Shown here one piece after another: positions 47,935 to 61,894 of a DNA stretch of 64,000 nucleotides. A program made the translations under genes and the position numbers. The notes beneath the pieces are model-generated. The model worked only from the letters and a program-made list of their open reading frames with translations, did no database searches and was not told where the DNA came from. This DNA comes from Urechis unicinctus (taxonomy: Eukaryota > Annelida > Polychaeta > Xenopneusta > Urechidae): assembly GCA_034190875.2 (NCBI GenBank), contig CM067356.1, positions 34,415,430 through 34,479,429 of the forward strand. The letters run 5' to 3'. How positions within the stretch are numbered: position 1 is the first letter of the stretch; each line of letters begins with the position of its first letter.

Positions 47935-48665
47935 CAGAAACCAGTAGTCAATCATGGCCGAATATGGTGGTCGTTTTAATGTAAACGATCCACCAATCCG
48001 CTATGATTATCGACTATCGCACCGAAAATGTTGCGCTGGTACAGGTCCATTGAAGACCCACGAATAATTGGGTTGATGTCACCGTGTTTTTCATACTGAC
48101 GTAAAACCGCAATATATCATTTCATTTTGTTTCGAATCCCTCATATGGGGGGACAGAAATCCAACGAATGAAAGAATATAGCATTGTAATATTTAATAAT
48201 ATAAATTTTCAACTAAAATATCTGCCACGCATGATAACGAAGCCTTTCATATTTCTCAGGATTTTTTATTTATAGATTGTCTAGTCGTGTAATCTTTGGT
48301 TTGATGACGGACGAATGAGAAAGTGAGAATATCAAGCACACAACATTCAGTTTCCGGAATACATCAACAACTACTTCGGCACATTTCGGTATTGTTGGTG
48401 CAATTACTGCTTTATACATTCGTCCCTTCTATATACGCGTGGTAACGTTGATGATTCTTCTGCAATGTGAAACCCATAAAGGATTGTTGGTGGCAAAAAC
48501 AGCTTGAAGGTATTTCAGTAGCACGAAACAGCTAGGTAAATGCATTGTAGCATGGTGGAGTAGATCATCTAAATAGTGAGGTAAGAGGGGCGGGGTATGC
48601 TGTCAACCCGACGGCATAATACGGTGATATGTGCTGTGGCAGAGGCAGCACGCAATCGTTGAAGC
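47935..48665 (+). repeat. Dispersed repeat family A, copy 2
   Basis: Second copy of the family at 44240-44805, about 3.7 kb away in the same orientation. A further partial resemblance to the same family (GTGATGACACC...CGCAGAACGCAATTG) lies near 51740-51800. Confidence 0.5.
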
Positions 48666-49825
48666 AGGAGTAGAATTTACCAGGGCAGAAAATAAACCAA
48701 GTAGTGGTAAGGAGCGATAGAAGGTGGCGGGGGCTTGCGTGTTGTAGTTAATCCAACAGCATCGACAATGCGGTGTGTTTGGGTGGAGTACGGATGCTCA
48801 TAAATTGCAGTTGGTAGTCTACCAAGTAACCAATGGTGAAACAGTTGCAGCATCGGCAGCTCTAGAATCAATATCGTCTAAGATAAATAATCGACCTATG
48901 TTCATTGTAATGTATTCGAGTATTTATTTATCATGCGTCACAGCAATAAAGACCGCAATCAATAGCAGTTTTGTACGGCATACGACGCATATCCAAAGCT
49001 GTGTTAAGTATGCAATTCCGCAGTCGTGCAGTCTGCAGGGCAAGGTTAGAAGTTCCCTGACATTTCTGACCAAACTCTTCTTCATTGTCGCCGTCCACAT
49101 GCGCTCTCCATAGTCTGACAGATGGCACCGTGGAGGCTGACGCATTAGAAAAATCTACTGCTACCACTCATGCCGATTCTCTTGGCCAAGCAACTCACAT
49201 CACTAACGGTAATGACAAGTGCATATACGTTATAACGATAACCAGCTTTAGCCTATTACATACTGCGAGACATTCGACAAATACATGTGCCCTACTATTT
49301 AATGCGCCAGTCGCAACGACAAAGACCGCAAATATCGCGAGCCAATTACGCTACTCAACGTCATTCATGATATCCGTTGACACATTGCCACACAGTAGGG
49401 CAAAGCGAACTTTACATGTTTCATGGTATTTTACACAACGATTGCGAATATATAACACCACTTCGGAGCTAGAGACTATCATTCAAAAGCTGCTTTTGTC
49501 ATTGACATAAAAACACCCCTGGCAAATGTTTCATGCACTTGCATCAGCTGGCAACCTGGAGGAAGCCATAGACATTACATGCCATAAGGTGGCAACCCTT
49601 CTGCTGTATATCAAATATTATGGCGACATTTATTGATCATTAAATGTTACTACCTCCAGAAGCAATAATGTATTCGGTAATAGTAATGTACATCTGGCTA
49701 ATCTTTTGCTTAATAGGGGATTACATGTGTCACAAGATAGATGCGACAGGGAGCATGACTCAGTCGTATAAACCTTTATGTTGTGCTTACGTTAACATTG
49801 ATGACATCATCTTGACATACTGAAT
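48666..49825. other. No gene seen, one uncertain 141-codon frame
   Basis: The plus-strand frame at 49085-49510 is longer than most here but is Thr/Ser-rich without motifs, signal peptide or splice context. It overlaps minus-strand frames of similar length. I do not consider it a gene. Confidence 0.35.
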
Positions 49826-49831
49826 GTTGAA

Positions 49832-50515
49832 ATGTTGGTGGTTTGATATTCCTAGGTAATGTTGGTGGTTTGATGCTCCCTTGGATGTTGGTGGTTTGAT
49901 GCTCCCTTACATGTTGGTGGTTTGATGCTCCCTTACATGTTGGTGGTTTGATGTTCCCAGGAAACGTAGGTGGTTTGATGCTGCCTTAGATGTTGGTTAT
50001 GCATCAAGGTGATGTCAGAGGGTTGACGCACCAAGACGATATCAGAGAGTTGACGCCCCAAAACGATATCAGAGAGTTGACGCACCAAAACGATATCAGA
50101 GAGTTGACGCACCAAAAAGATATCAAAGAGTTGACACATCAAAACGATATAAGTGGGTTGTTGCACCAAGACGATATCAGAGAGCTGATGTACCCAGACG
50201 ATGTAGAGGGTTGACGCACCAAGACGATATCAGAGAGTTGACGCACCAAGACGATATCAGAGAGTTGACGCACCAAGACGATATCAGAAAGTTGATGTAC
50301 TCAGGAGATGTCGGTGGGTTTAGAACGCAGGCGATGCACCTAGAAGTTGGCTTAATGCACCCAGACGGTATCAGAGGGTAGATGCACCCAGACGATTTCC
50401 GAGGGTTGATGCACCAAGACGATGTCAGAGGGTTGATGCGCCCAGACGATATCAGAAGATTGATGCACAAAGGCAATGTCTGTGGGTTGATGAACAACGA
50501 CGATTCTAGGCGATG
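49832..50515 (+). repeat. 26/27-base minisatellite
   Basis: About six copies of a 26-base unit (ATGTTGGTGGTTTGATGCTC then CCTTAC; 49832-49997) pass into about 18 copies of a 27-base unit with consensus GATGTCAGAGGGTTGATGCA then CCCAGAC. The two units align base for base in their central part (GATGT(C/T)...TTGATGC(A/T)CCC), so this is one array with a change of unit length. Because 27 is a multiple of three, the second part stays open in several frames on both strands (for example repeats of RELTHQNDI on the plus strand). That openness does not imply a protein. Confidence 0.92.
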
Positions 50516-50529
50516 TTGGAGGGCCAATG

Positions 50530-53500
50530 AACTAAGTTGTTTTCAGTGGGTAGATGCACATGCGCAATCGATGAAGCTCGTTTCTGCAATATATCACGCG
50601 TTATATGTATGCACTGCCTGGGACAGGCGTGGCAACATGTAACTTATCAATGAATCCGTTGTTTGATGGGTTGAAGGCACCCCATCGTATTCTCATCTCA
50701 CCGAATAAATACTCAAGTAGCAGCTGTTCATATCCACCAGATGACATCCCCTTCGTCGTCTTGTATCATTACTTCCTGCTCAAGGACCTGACCAAACTTA
50801 GAACGAGCAAGCCTACATGCACAATACGATCTGCACATAGGCCTATATAGCTTTCCTTGGGATAATATTAAGCTGCCCCGCCCCTTGAAGCCAATTACAA
50901 ATGAATACATCTGAGCATATAACAATATTGAGGGGGCTATGTCTATCCAAATGACAAATTCCAGGTTATTTATTGATCAAGCGCAGATGATGAACAGCAA
51001 TATGAAGAAGGCAGTTGTATTGTATTCGGACAAGAAATATCACTGTATGTATCAAATGCACTGAGCACAGCAACCACTATTTTGAGATACATTAAAACAA
51101 AGTGGGGTCGTTTTCGTTCAAACGTAAAAGCAAAATTATTCAATTATATAAATTCATACCTGTTTTAAGTGAATGAACTTTGCTTAGTTGCTAATTTGCA
51201 TAAATATTTTGGTGCAGTAATGACTGAAACGTTTAGCTGTTGTTACACAATGACAATGATATAAGTTCCCCGACTCTAATTCGTTTTCCGCAATTGATGT
51301 TACGACAATAAGGGAGCGTTATCTTCGCCTAACATATGATATGTAAGCAGCCAGCAAAGAATGCGCACATATTTGAGGCACATCATCTCAAAACTGCTAA
51401 AACATTACTCCAGATATGTCATTATCAAATGCTGAAGTAGATTTCGTTCTGTGAGCTTCTTACTATGTTCAATAGTGGTTAGCAAGCACGTGATCATGAA
51501 TCAAATCGGCATCAGGTAGTGCATCATATACAGCGCCGCAGCTCTAGGTTGCCATGACTCATATCTAGCGTGTTGTTGCTCCACTACAACCATATTGATA
51601 CTTTTTTTTTGTTGTCACAATGCAAAACATCAAACTGCACGCCTATGAAACATAGAGACTTTTTCTGTAACAGCATGACTTCACGTTCGGTCATTATAAA
51701 AACAGAATATTGCTACTGCGCCGAATAGTCAGAATATGTGAGTGATGACACCCCATTAGGCAGCAAACGCAGAACGCAATTGATTCAATGCTTTACATGC
51801 AACAGTAAATTCTACTTTAAGGTCAATCATCAGCGCATGCTATGCGAAATAAAACGCTGTTTTTGACTGGTTTCTATGCAATCAACGATAATCAAGCGCT
51901 GTATTTTTGCTGCTCCGCCTTTTCATATGCGGCCAATTATGATGTTGTGTAGAGAGTTTACCGCTGGCAACCAATGTTTAAAAGCCATCACACAATTTGA
52001 AGCAGGCGGGTTGTTAGCTTGATTTGCTGCACGGTTCCAAGACTAACTCGCAGCGGTCTGAAGCAGCGTTTCTTCATAAGTCGTGTATGCACGACATACA
52101 TGGAACTATTTTATTTCACATCCCCTTCATTGTCGCATTAGAAAGTAATGGCCATGTCAGTTGAATAATTGCCCCAGGGAATGGGCCTAATAAAGCATGC
52201 AAAAGGCTTACAAATACGTAAGTGAGCTTGGCGCAAAACCAAGATACCAAAGGACTACTTATTTGGAATCGTTGATGTAGAATCATGTAGTTACGTATGA
52301 CATTCAGAAGTGGCTCGACTCATGCATGCTCTCCGGTAAATAAGCTGTAGGCTGTTACATTGTTAAAATGAATTTTTTATATACAACAGAACGAGACCCA
52401 TTTTTGTTCCTAGTTGGCTGATGAATGGAGCAATCTACGTAAAAAAAACGGGGATCGACGCAAAAGCAAATGATTGCATGGCGTCTGCAATTCTTTTAAA
52501 CAACTGTGATTGTCAATTTGAGCAAAAGTAGTGTATCTTAAGGCTATGTTTGCACTTTTTAATGCATCACATTTGCACTCTAAACAATAAGTTACCCTTT
52601 CTGTCAACCAACAGATCTAGTTCTTGTGCATTTTGTGCTGCTGTGTTTAATGGAACTGACAATCATATTACATTTCACACGAGGTCCAATGTACCAACTT
52701 GTTCTAAAACGCCGCTTTACATTTTTGAATGTTCTGCAATACTATTTCATACAAAATATATCCACAGCCGTAGGCAACATTTCTCAGTGTGGGTAACTTG
52801 ATATACAGTAACTGGGTGGATGAAATAGAAACTTAAGCAGTATTAACATAAGGTATGATGCTATTGATTCATGACAAGTTCATTTGTAATGAATGTTGCC
52901 ACACTCAAGTACATTTAATGCAGTGTATTGTTTATTGTACCCGCTATGACGATATAGTTTTGTAACGAAATAATTTAGATAAGATAAGGAAGCGCAAAGT
53001 TTTTTTCATGTTGGTTGATTTGTGTCCATTGGTTGATTTTATCATACTTTTTTATATATGACCAGCGGGGACTATTAAAGTAACAACGGCATCACAATGA
53101 TATTGTAAAGCAATGCATAACATTTACTCCTTTTGACAACATTTTTTATTAAAAAAAGTTCGTTCATAATGAAGAAATCCTATACAGCTCTCAAACATTT
53201 ACAACTCAAGCATTCAATTCAATGCCTTTAACCTCTAGGACGTATTTTGTGCCACCAAGGCCCTACAATTACTGTACCAGACTGAGCGCAACTGTAACGC
53301 TGATCATGGTCATTTGGAACTATGTGTGAGGCAGAGAGAGTTTTGCTGGAGGTGTGAGTATGAGCAAGAAACACTTATTAATGTACAATTTGTCCCGGAT
53401 ATTGCTGACATTTTATGCTTGTGGGACACGTAACGATGTGAATCCCTTACTACTCTTGTGATCGTATTATTCTCGCTTGATAACCATTTTATTTGGTCCA

Positions 53501-53650
53501 GCACACACACAGTATAAAACAAGCATAGTGCTGTACGAACCTATATATGTTACTTTTAGGGATGCACCACAACTGATCGGGCTCACAACTGAAGATCTGG
53601 CGAATCTAAAGGTAATCAAATTAGTGCCAGTGGGCGCCAATGTAATTACA
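50530..53650. other. No gene seen
   Basis: Longest frames are 65-85 codons (for example 52550-52801) without motifs. The end of the stretch (53477-53662) has a 61-codon frame beside the next AT microsatellite that I could not assign. Otherwise AT-rich sequence. Confidence 0.4.
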
Positions 53651-53664
53651 ATTACGCACTAATG

Positions 53665-54125
<461 letters not shown>

Positions 54126-56115
54126 TGTGCGGACTGTCGTAAAAACATAGGTAATAGTTTGAACAAACATCGTGGCGATGCTAAAAAGCTTACCACCATA
54201 TACGGTTTGAATGCTATACACATCGTGTGCCCTCTGAAAAAGTGTACCACCCCATAACAGAGATCTGTTTGTTGGTAAAGTTGCCCTCCACCTGCTCTCG
54301 GATACACCATTGCGTCTGCCTCGCATTTCACACATGAAGTGCCGACGTTGATAGTATGCAACGATAACACGCAGCGCAATATAAAATGCCACAGAAATAG
54401 TTCTCCAAGATAAAGCATCGCCTCAGAATGAAAATATTGTGTTTGCTGACTGTCACCGCATGTTGATTCTCCCCGGCCGGTTAGTAGCAGACAACGCTGC
54501 GCATGAGAAATACCATATTGTCTGGGTAATTGCGTAAGATGTGTCATGATATCGTCAGATGCACAGCTATCTCGATACTACATGGATCGGGTCAAGAAGT
54601 GGATGACGCTGCCTTCGTGCCACCATCTGCAAGATAAAAGTGACAGCTAACTGTTGTCGAGCATGCTGCACAAATAATGAGGTAAACAGAATTAATACCT
54701 TAAGCTACATATTAGTCCGTATGTGTGGGGACAAGCACTAAACTATACCAAAGATCGGCCGAATAATTGTTTTGTTTTTTTGCCTATAACATTCAGTCAC
54801 TTGCTGTCGCTTAGAGCGATATACGGCGCGGTTATGTTGGCACCCACAATTAAGTAACCCTAGCAACAAGCCCGGTATCAGCATAAACACCAAGGCCAAA
54901 TGATAATGCTGTTTAGTGGGCAAATGCGATAATATATGCAAATATAAACAAAATGACTCTCGTGGGATCCAAGCTGGCGTTCATCTTGCAGTCCCACACT
55001 AACACCAATGGCCAGCCTAGCCAAAGCCCAATAGATCGCTTTACTCCAAATACCACCAACGGTGACGAATTGCATTCCTCTCAACATATCCCACAGGATA
55101 AGCCCTGACCGCTATCAGTTGTACCGTACACAATGTACAAGATGTAACTGCGCGTTAGCACTGTACATAAACGAGTAGATGACCAACATAGTTTTCGTCG
55201 AATGTATTGTCCTATGTCAAACAGCGCCATCATCACAATAGCTCTATGTTACATGTTTCCCCGTGCAGCAGTTGCGCGTTATTCATGCAATCAGCTCAAA
55301 TTCTATTTTATTTGGTGAATATTCAGTATTCTATTGTCGTTCCGGTACCTATAGTAACAATTCACTTTAATCACCATGATTCTTATAGATGAGTTAGACT
55401 TAATGCAAACCTTATAAAACAGTAAATGCCAAAAGAAAACACATCGCGATTGGCAGTCACCTTGAGCACTTACCACACTAAGGCGCCGTCTGCCGCGACT
55501 TATGTGTCATAACATCAACTTTGTGAATACTCAATTCCCATATTCATGACACTCGAAATAACTGCTGTAGCATGGATAATCAGCCATCGTGTCAATCGAT
55601 TGTGCACGATTCCAATCAATCTATAGCAATGCGTATATTCACTTGTTTTGTTAATGTGCATCAGCAGTTATTTGAGTATACCACTCCTTAGGTCAAATAT
55701 GAGGCTTAACCGGGTCTATTCTATTAAAGATGATAATATTATGCTACCAAAGTTAAAACGACCATTTCGTTCTATTATTGGTCACTTATTATATTGTCAA
55801 ACGGTTGCTTGTATTTTATTCAATGTACGTCTGATCGTAATATTGTCATGTTCGGAGTAAATGTATTGACTCAATCAAATCTGTTGGCCGCAGCATTACA
55901 TTGAGAGAGTTCAGTTAGTAAATCGTGTTCGCATACAATCATCCAAACATTGTCATGCACCGAGGCGCTAATCAATATATTGTATGTTATCTGGAAAATC
56001 TTTTGCTCTATTCAAACCACAGCATTCATTATGTTGTTAACAATTTGATCTCATCTGCTCATTAAAAAAGGTACCTTTCAAAGGATTAATTTCATGCACA
56101 GAACTTCATGGGTTC
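54126..56115. other. No gene seen
   Basis: The minus-strand frame from about 54547 down to 54126 is open for about 140 codons before entering the AT repeat. It has scattered Cys residues but no recognisable domain. Other frames are shorter. Nothing here supports a gene call. Confidence 0.35.
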
Positions 56116-56129
56116 GTGCCAAAACGCGG

Positions 56130-56390
56130 AATAATCAATGTGTTTCAACATTTTAACGCAAAGGCCACTCAGTTGATTTTCTTGACGGCAATGTTGAGTA
56201 AATGGTTATTTGTTAATGGCCCTATTGTTCAACAAATCGCCATTATTGTAGCAGACAATATCGCATCGTACCGTAACATGAAATGTGTTTCGGCGTTTTA
56301 ACGCACAGGCTACTCAATTGATATTCTTTAATGAAATGTTGAGTAAACGGTTAATTATTTATGGCCCTATTGTAGCGGACAATATCACCA
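56130..56390 (+). repeat. Diverged tandem duplication of about 140-150 bases
   Basis: Two copies share ATGTGTTTC(A/G)(A/G)C(A/G)TTTTAACGCA, CTCA(G/A)TTGAT(T/A)TTCTT, AATGTTGAGTAAA(T/C)GGTTA and TTGTAGC(A/G)GACAATATC. The second copy lacks a short internal piece. No coding content. Confidence 0.8.
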
Positions 56391-56399
56391 TCGCATGGT

Positions 56400-56815
56400 T
56401 GTAGTGTCGGTTATGCGAGTTATGTAATAGAAATACCAAGTTATTCGTATAAACCATTCACTCTGTTCATCGAATGAGTATTCCAAAGAGGGCGTTAAAA
56501 GTGATATCCATATTAAAGGCCGGCTGATGTGCGTGCAATACAAAATATTTGAAAACGTCACAGTAGCCTATTTTTAATTCTTTCTGAAAGAATAAGAAAT
56601 ATATAAAACTTCACACTGACGTGGTGAGGCACAAATTACTCAATGATGTCATTATGCTTAAACTGAGTATAACACGGAATCCAACTAGCACTACACCTAT
56701 CAACGATGACACAAAATCAGTGCCAAATCTAGGTGACACCGTTCGTAATAAGGTGCAGTGTGAACTGAGTGTGGATAATTTTAATATCTGTGTTGCTATC
56801 TTATAATTAATATCT
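56400..56815. other. No gene seen
   Basis: One 61-codon frame (56621-56806) without motif. Ordinary AT-rich sequence before a microsatellite. Confidence 0.4.
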
Positions 56816-56823
56816 ATGATCTT

Positions 56824-56988
<165 letters not shown>

Positions 56989-56989
56989 G

Positions 56990-58900
56990 GATTGTTATAT
57001 TTGCACATCAGTGTTTGATGGCGGCATAAATGACGTTCAGCTGTTTCTCGTATTTCATGGCGTGTTAAAGGTAGATGATAAGATGACAAATCCGTGCCAG
57101 AAATGTCAGCAATGCACCCGGCATACATGTCGGAAACTAATTGATTCATGACCGCACTAAGTATTTTGACTAGAGTCGATTCTGTAATGAGCGCCTCCTG
57201 GGTCGTAATACCTTTTGAGCAAATCCAGTTTGATTCGGAATGCGTAAGGTATAATTTGCTGAGCAGGGACTAAGTATCGGTTTTTAAGTAGGGATTGCGA
57301 CCCTAATATAAGCCAATACGCCATTAATTCGCTGCAAAGCAAACAGTGTGAACAGCGTGAACCGATAGTCATTAAAGCGGACATGAGTCTACAGGGAATA
57401 CTCTTTTACACACTTAGATGTTATGTTGCATTACTTACCTCAGTGCTCTCGGAGAGACATCTGTAAGCTATATTTTGCATTATGAATGCCACTCCACTGA
57501 TGTAAAATTACCTATCCTCAGAAGTGTGCAATGTGTATTTAGTTGGTTAAATAAAATAGTATAGTCGAACTATGATGCAGGTACAATAAAATCAGCGTTC
57601 AAAAGCCCTGTATGACTTGCAGGTTAAAATGTTTTACCTATCTTCATGTTAAGTTTTGCAATGTCTGTAATTGGAGTTGTTCAATTGCTTCCCCACAATT
57701 GTGAACAAGAATCAAGACATATCTAAGTTTCAAGAGACATTGCCCGACACTTAAATTATTGTATCCGCTTATATGATGCCAGTTATGGATACAAATCGAG
57801 CAATTTCTAGACGTACCGAAGTCATTGCATTACGCAATAACCCCTATGTAGTCCATGTTTAAAACTACTAAAAATTAAGCATGATTCCTGCACATCGCTT
57901 TGGGCACCTTACTGCAATAGATGACACTGTTGATATGCTGAGCTGTCTCAAAATTTCCTGCATGCCTCTTCTACTCCAGAGAATGCCCTATTAAACCTTC
58001 CCATGAGTTATAAACTCACTATCGTACGGCTCTTTCTCTTGGTATCGATTTCCTGCGCATTAAGAAATGTTCTCTATCATATGTATGTGCGTATCAAAAT
58101 AACAAAGTTAATTAGTTTCGAATCAAAGTAAATTTAGTTTGCGAAAATTATCAATGATAGTTATTGAAAGCTTTACCACTGTACTACCGGTAATATGCGA
58201 CAACACCGTTAGTTTGGTGCATTTCAACCTTTCAGAGGCTGAGACATTTTATGGCGAGCTAAATATGCCAATGGACTGAAGACTAATGAGTTATGTTACG
58301 GTTCTTGTCAGTGCATTCGGGTGCTTTGACGGTACTGACAAGTTTCTCCGTCCCTACTAGAAGATTACACTTGTTGGCTTTCCACGTTGTAATGATGGAA
58401 GATGTATCTCTGGCAGGATTAGCATTGAAACGTCATTTGATAATCACCAACAAACGTCATTACACTAGTTATCAACAGGATAAGTGTTTTCTGTGCCATG
58501 AATCGAACGATCGTTTATTATCACGTAATGCAATGAAGCGACATTTAGTAGTATGGTTTATAGCTATCCACACTTCCTTTGTTCTTTTAAAAAAGAAGTG
58601 CCCAAACCGTATTTGGCAAGCCTCATTTGCATAGTTAAAAGGATGGATGAGTTAACGGCGCAGCGAGTTAGCACAGTATGCATTGAGTCATTGCCAAGGC
58701 AGCATACATATTGCAAGTGGAATTGCAAGCGTACAAAGTACTGCTGTAGTTGACCCGCCTATATTTGGGCAGTATAATGACCGCACAATAGAACTTGTTC
58801 TTCATAGGTGGTAAAAATATTGCATTTGCATCAACGCTCCCTAGAAATTTCATAACATATATGCTCTCTGATGTGTATGAATTATTTATTTTAAGAAACT
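56990..58900. other. No gene seen
   Basis: The longest frame (58293-58634, plus, 113 codons) has a run of His/Lys residues near RHLIITNKRH but no zinc-finger spacing or family motif. It overlaps other frames and is not called a gene. Confidence 0.35.
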
Positions 58901-58904
58901 GCAA

Positions 58905-59083
58905 ATCGCTAACGGATAACCATTGCTGAACCTCAGCATTACGAGACCAGCTAAGGGATAACTATTGCTGAACCTCAGCATTACGAGACCAGCTAAGGGA
59001 TAACTGTTGCTGAACTTCAGCATTACGAGACCAGCTAAGGGATAACTGTTGATGAACTTCAGCATTACGAGACCAGCTGATTG
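58905..59083. repeat. 42-base minisatellite, four copies
   Basis: The unit GCTAAGGGATAACT(A/G)TTGCTGAAC(C/T)TCAGCATTACGAGACCA repeats about four times with few substitutions. As 42 is a multiple of three, the minus strand is open across it as a 14-residue repeat (NSYPLAGLVMLKFS-like). The frame is only 71 codons and not supported as a gene. Confidence 0.93.
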
Positions 59084-59089
59084 GAGAGA

Positions 59090-61890
59090 TATTTGTTTCA
59101 TACGTGTACCGTTCTATGAATGCATCCTGCGATATGATTAAGGTGTTTCTGAGCGGCTAATGAACGCGATCCCCTGCAAGTTTTGAAATTTGCTGTTCTA
59201 TTACGCTGCGTATTTAACACAATAGTCTTTTCCATCAATGGTAACAATATTCATATCAGCATGATCCACTAGGTGGGCTGATATACAACGACCCAGTTAT
59301 TTGTTTGTTGTGGTGATAAGGCATTGAAATAACTGATTAAATTGGGATGTTTGCGTGTCACATTCAGTCTAATAAAACGTCATAAGTCTAGTGACTGAAA
59401 ACTGATCCACTATAAGGCTGAGGTTATAATACGGTTAAGGTAGAAAACGCCAATGACACCAATTACACACAGGCGCTGCAATTATGAAGCATTCAACGGG
59501 GTTCGTACCCTCTTTGATTGGACAGCTTAACGACTGAACAATTAAATTTTGCCATGTGCAATATTGATGCTAGAAGATAACGCGAACAGTAAGTATCTAC
59601 GGTAAGCATACAGTTCAGTGAAGAATTTTTACTCACGGTAAACGTTATGAACTTATGCCTGCATGTAAAAGCTGCATTCATACTCCACGCACACTTTCGA
59701 ATTATTTTGAAGCCATAACACCTATTATATTGTTCCATTGGCTTACTCTCTATGGATAAAACCGGAAGTCATCGAGCAATTTGTGGTTGCTTCATAATGA
59801 ATGCCCCATCATATCAATGAAGCACAATCAGCTCCTATGTCGTTATTATGATTGTTCTAATATACCATAGGTAATAATGACTTTCAACCGGTTGTCGGTA
59901 CCATAGCGCATAGCTCATCATTATTGTCGGCATTGAGGTCTAGATGAGGCTTTCTTACTGTCTAACCCTCAGGGACATTTTCACGTCCATGATCTGCCAA
60001 AGATTATGCTGCCTACTTACCGCACGTAATTTGTAAAAACATAAACGTTAAATTGTCAAAGCACCATATCAAGAATCAAATCAGCCATCATACTCATACG
60101 GCTATTTTAAGTGTCAAGGCTGAAGAGCTATTATTAAACCTTTTATTCTGTAATAAATTACAAGCTTTCAGTTATCTGCATCTTTGAAGATAATATGCAT
60201 ATGAAAACGTGAAAATGATCTGTAACAAATTTTGCACCAAATGGCTACCTCGGTGGTGTTGGTGCAGAATTATCATCCTCAATACCATAGCCATGTTTTT
60301 TAAATCAAAGTATTGCAATTAGTGGAGATTAAAGTTACATTGCTTATGGTATCAACCATGCGAATAAGATATTCGCATAACTATTGCAGTTTCAAAACGT
60401 CACAATGATGAATTCATCTGTAAAGTTTATGCGTAGAAAATATTATGGTTCGTTAGAATGTTATCTATATTACACAGCGCATACAAACCTATTACGACTA
60501 TTTTTGTACACACATCATCCGATCATAATGTTTCACGTAGATTTCTGTCATATGGGTGTGTCACGTTTCACATTGCATCAACCGGTTCTCATAAATTACG
60601 GTTTTGCTTACAATGATAAAATATATCAATCTAGAAACTAAGCGATATGAAGCTCAAATGGATAAGTCACATATGCACTCGACACATAAAACCTCGCACA
60701 ATAAAGTTGCACATTTGCTCAAGGCGATTTGGGGCACATTTTCGTTAATAAGTTCATATAACTGTATAGCTATGACCTACGGTTGGTAACAGAAAAACAG
60801 TTATCTTCGTTGCGTATAGAAATATTTTTCTAAATCCATTTATGTATGACGGCACACAATTGATTGAACATACTTGAAGGAGCAACTGCTGCTGAGACTA
60901 GTACCATGGTACACTGTGATTGAATTTACCCGGCACTATCTGTGGGCATTATGCTTCGTCCGATAGCTATCTTTACAAGTTGTCTATAAACTTGCCAGTG
61001 TATAATAAAACATTGTCAGCTATTTTTCAAGTAGTTACTTTTTATTGCAGAGCCATCCAAACGCATTTGAAGATTTACGGTAGTTTACGATGGTCATAAT
61101 TCAGTGCTGCGGGAAACCAGTTTTTCTAAATTGCAGAGCAAGTCGTTTCTCCTCTAAATGTCCCGTTCTATAATTGAACTGTGATTTAGCTCAAAGGATG
61201 TTATGAGCAAGTTCGCAGCAGGACGCAACATTATTGCATTATTTCCGACAATATTGGCAATTTCTGAAAACAATAATCGAGCTGTTTAGCTGTTATGTGG
61301 ATTTGATCAATGGAAATTCGGGGACAAAACACGTGAAACTTCAGCCGACGACAAATGACGCAATTATAACTTAAATGATCAAGGTCTCAGAATTTGACCA
61401 TGATGTGAAAGATGCTCAGGATGATGATGCAAATTACTTACATTACGGCAAACTGACGTCGCATTTTTTATGCAAATGCAATGCACTAAGCTGAATCAAC
61501 ATTCTCCTCAGAACGTCTACTAATCAGCTTGTTGCTGACCTATCATAGCCAGAGCTGCGGGACTGAGTTCATGATGATAATGTAGTTCCTTGACAAAAAC
61601 GCGGTTTGACTACCCAAGGAACGTATTAGGTTTGAAATGATGTAGAGGTGTAGTCCAAAAAGAAAACCAGATCTAGTATTAGGTCAAGGCTTTATGCACG
61701 CCATGTTATGCACACCGTATTGGTAGTTAATTGATATTTGCTATAATACAGGTTGACTTGTGCACCTATACCACCGCGAAGCTATCCGTATTGCGCGGAT
61801 GTTTGTGTTTAGTTGTCATACGACGAGACAGCTGCACCATCTTTGCGGATCAAACAATCTTATCATCATCGCAATTATACTTCTGCACAC
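59090..61890. other. No gene seen
   Basis: Frames of 60-90 codons without motifs (for example 60384-60641). The plus-strand frame 61731-62075 runs into the start of the direct repeat; its repeat part is not kept open in the other copy, which argues against a gene. Confidence 0.4.
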
Positions 61891-61894
61891 TAAC

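Noticed and set aside
49085-49510. 141-codon plus-strand frame as a gene
   Set aside because: Thr/Ser-rich, no motif, overlapped by minus-strand frames of similar length, no splice or signal context.
49832-50515. CRISPR-like array
   Set aside because: Units are contiguous without unique spacers and the sequence context is a eukaryotic genome; it is a minisatellite.
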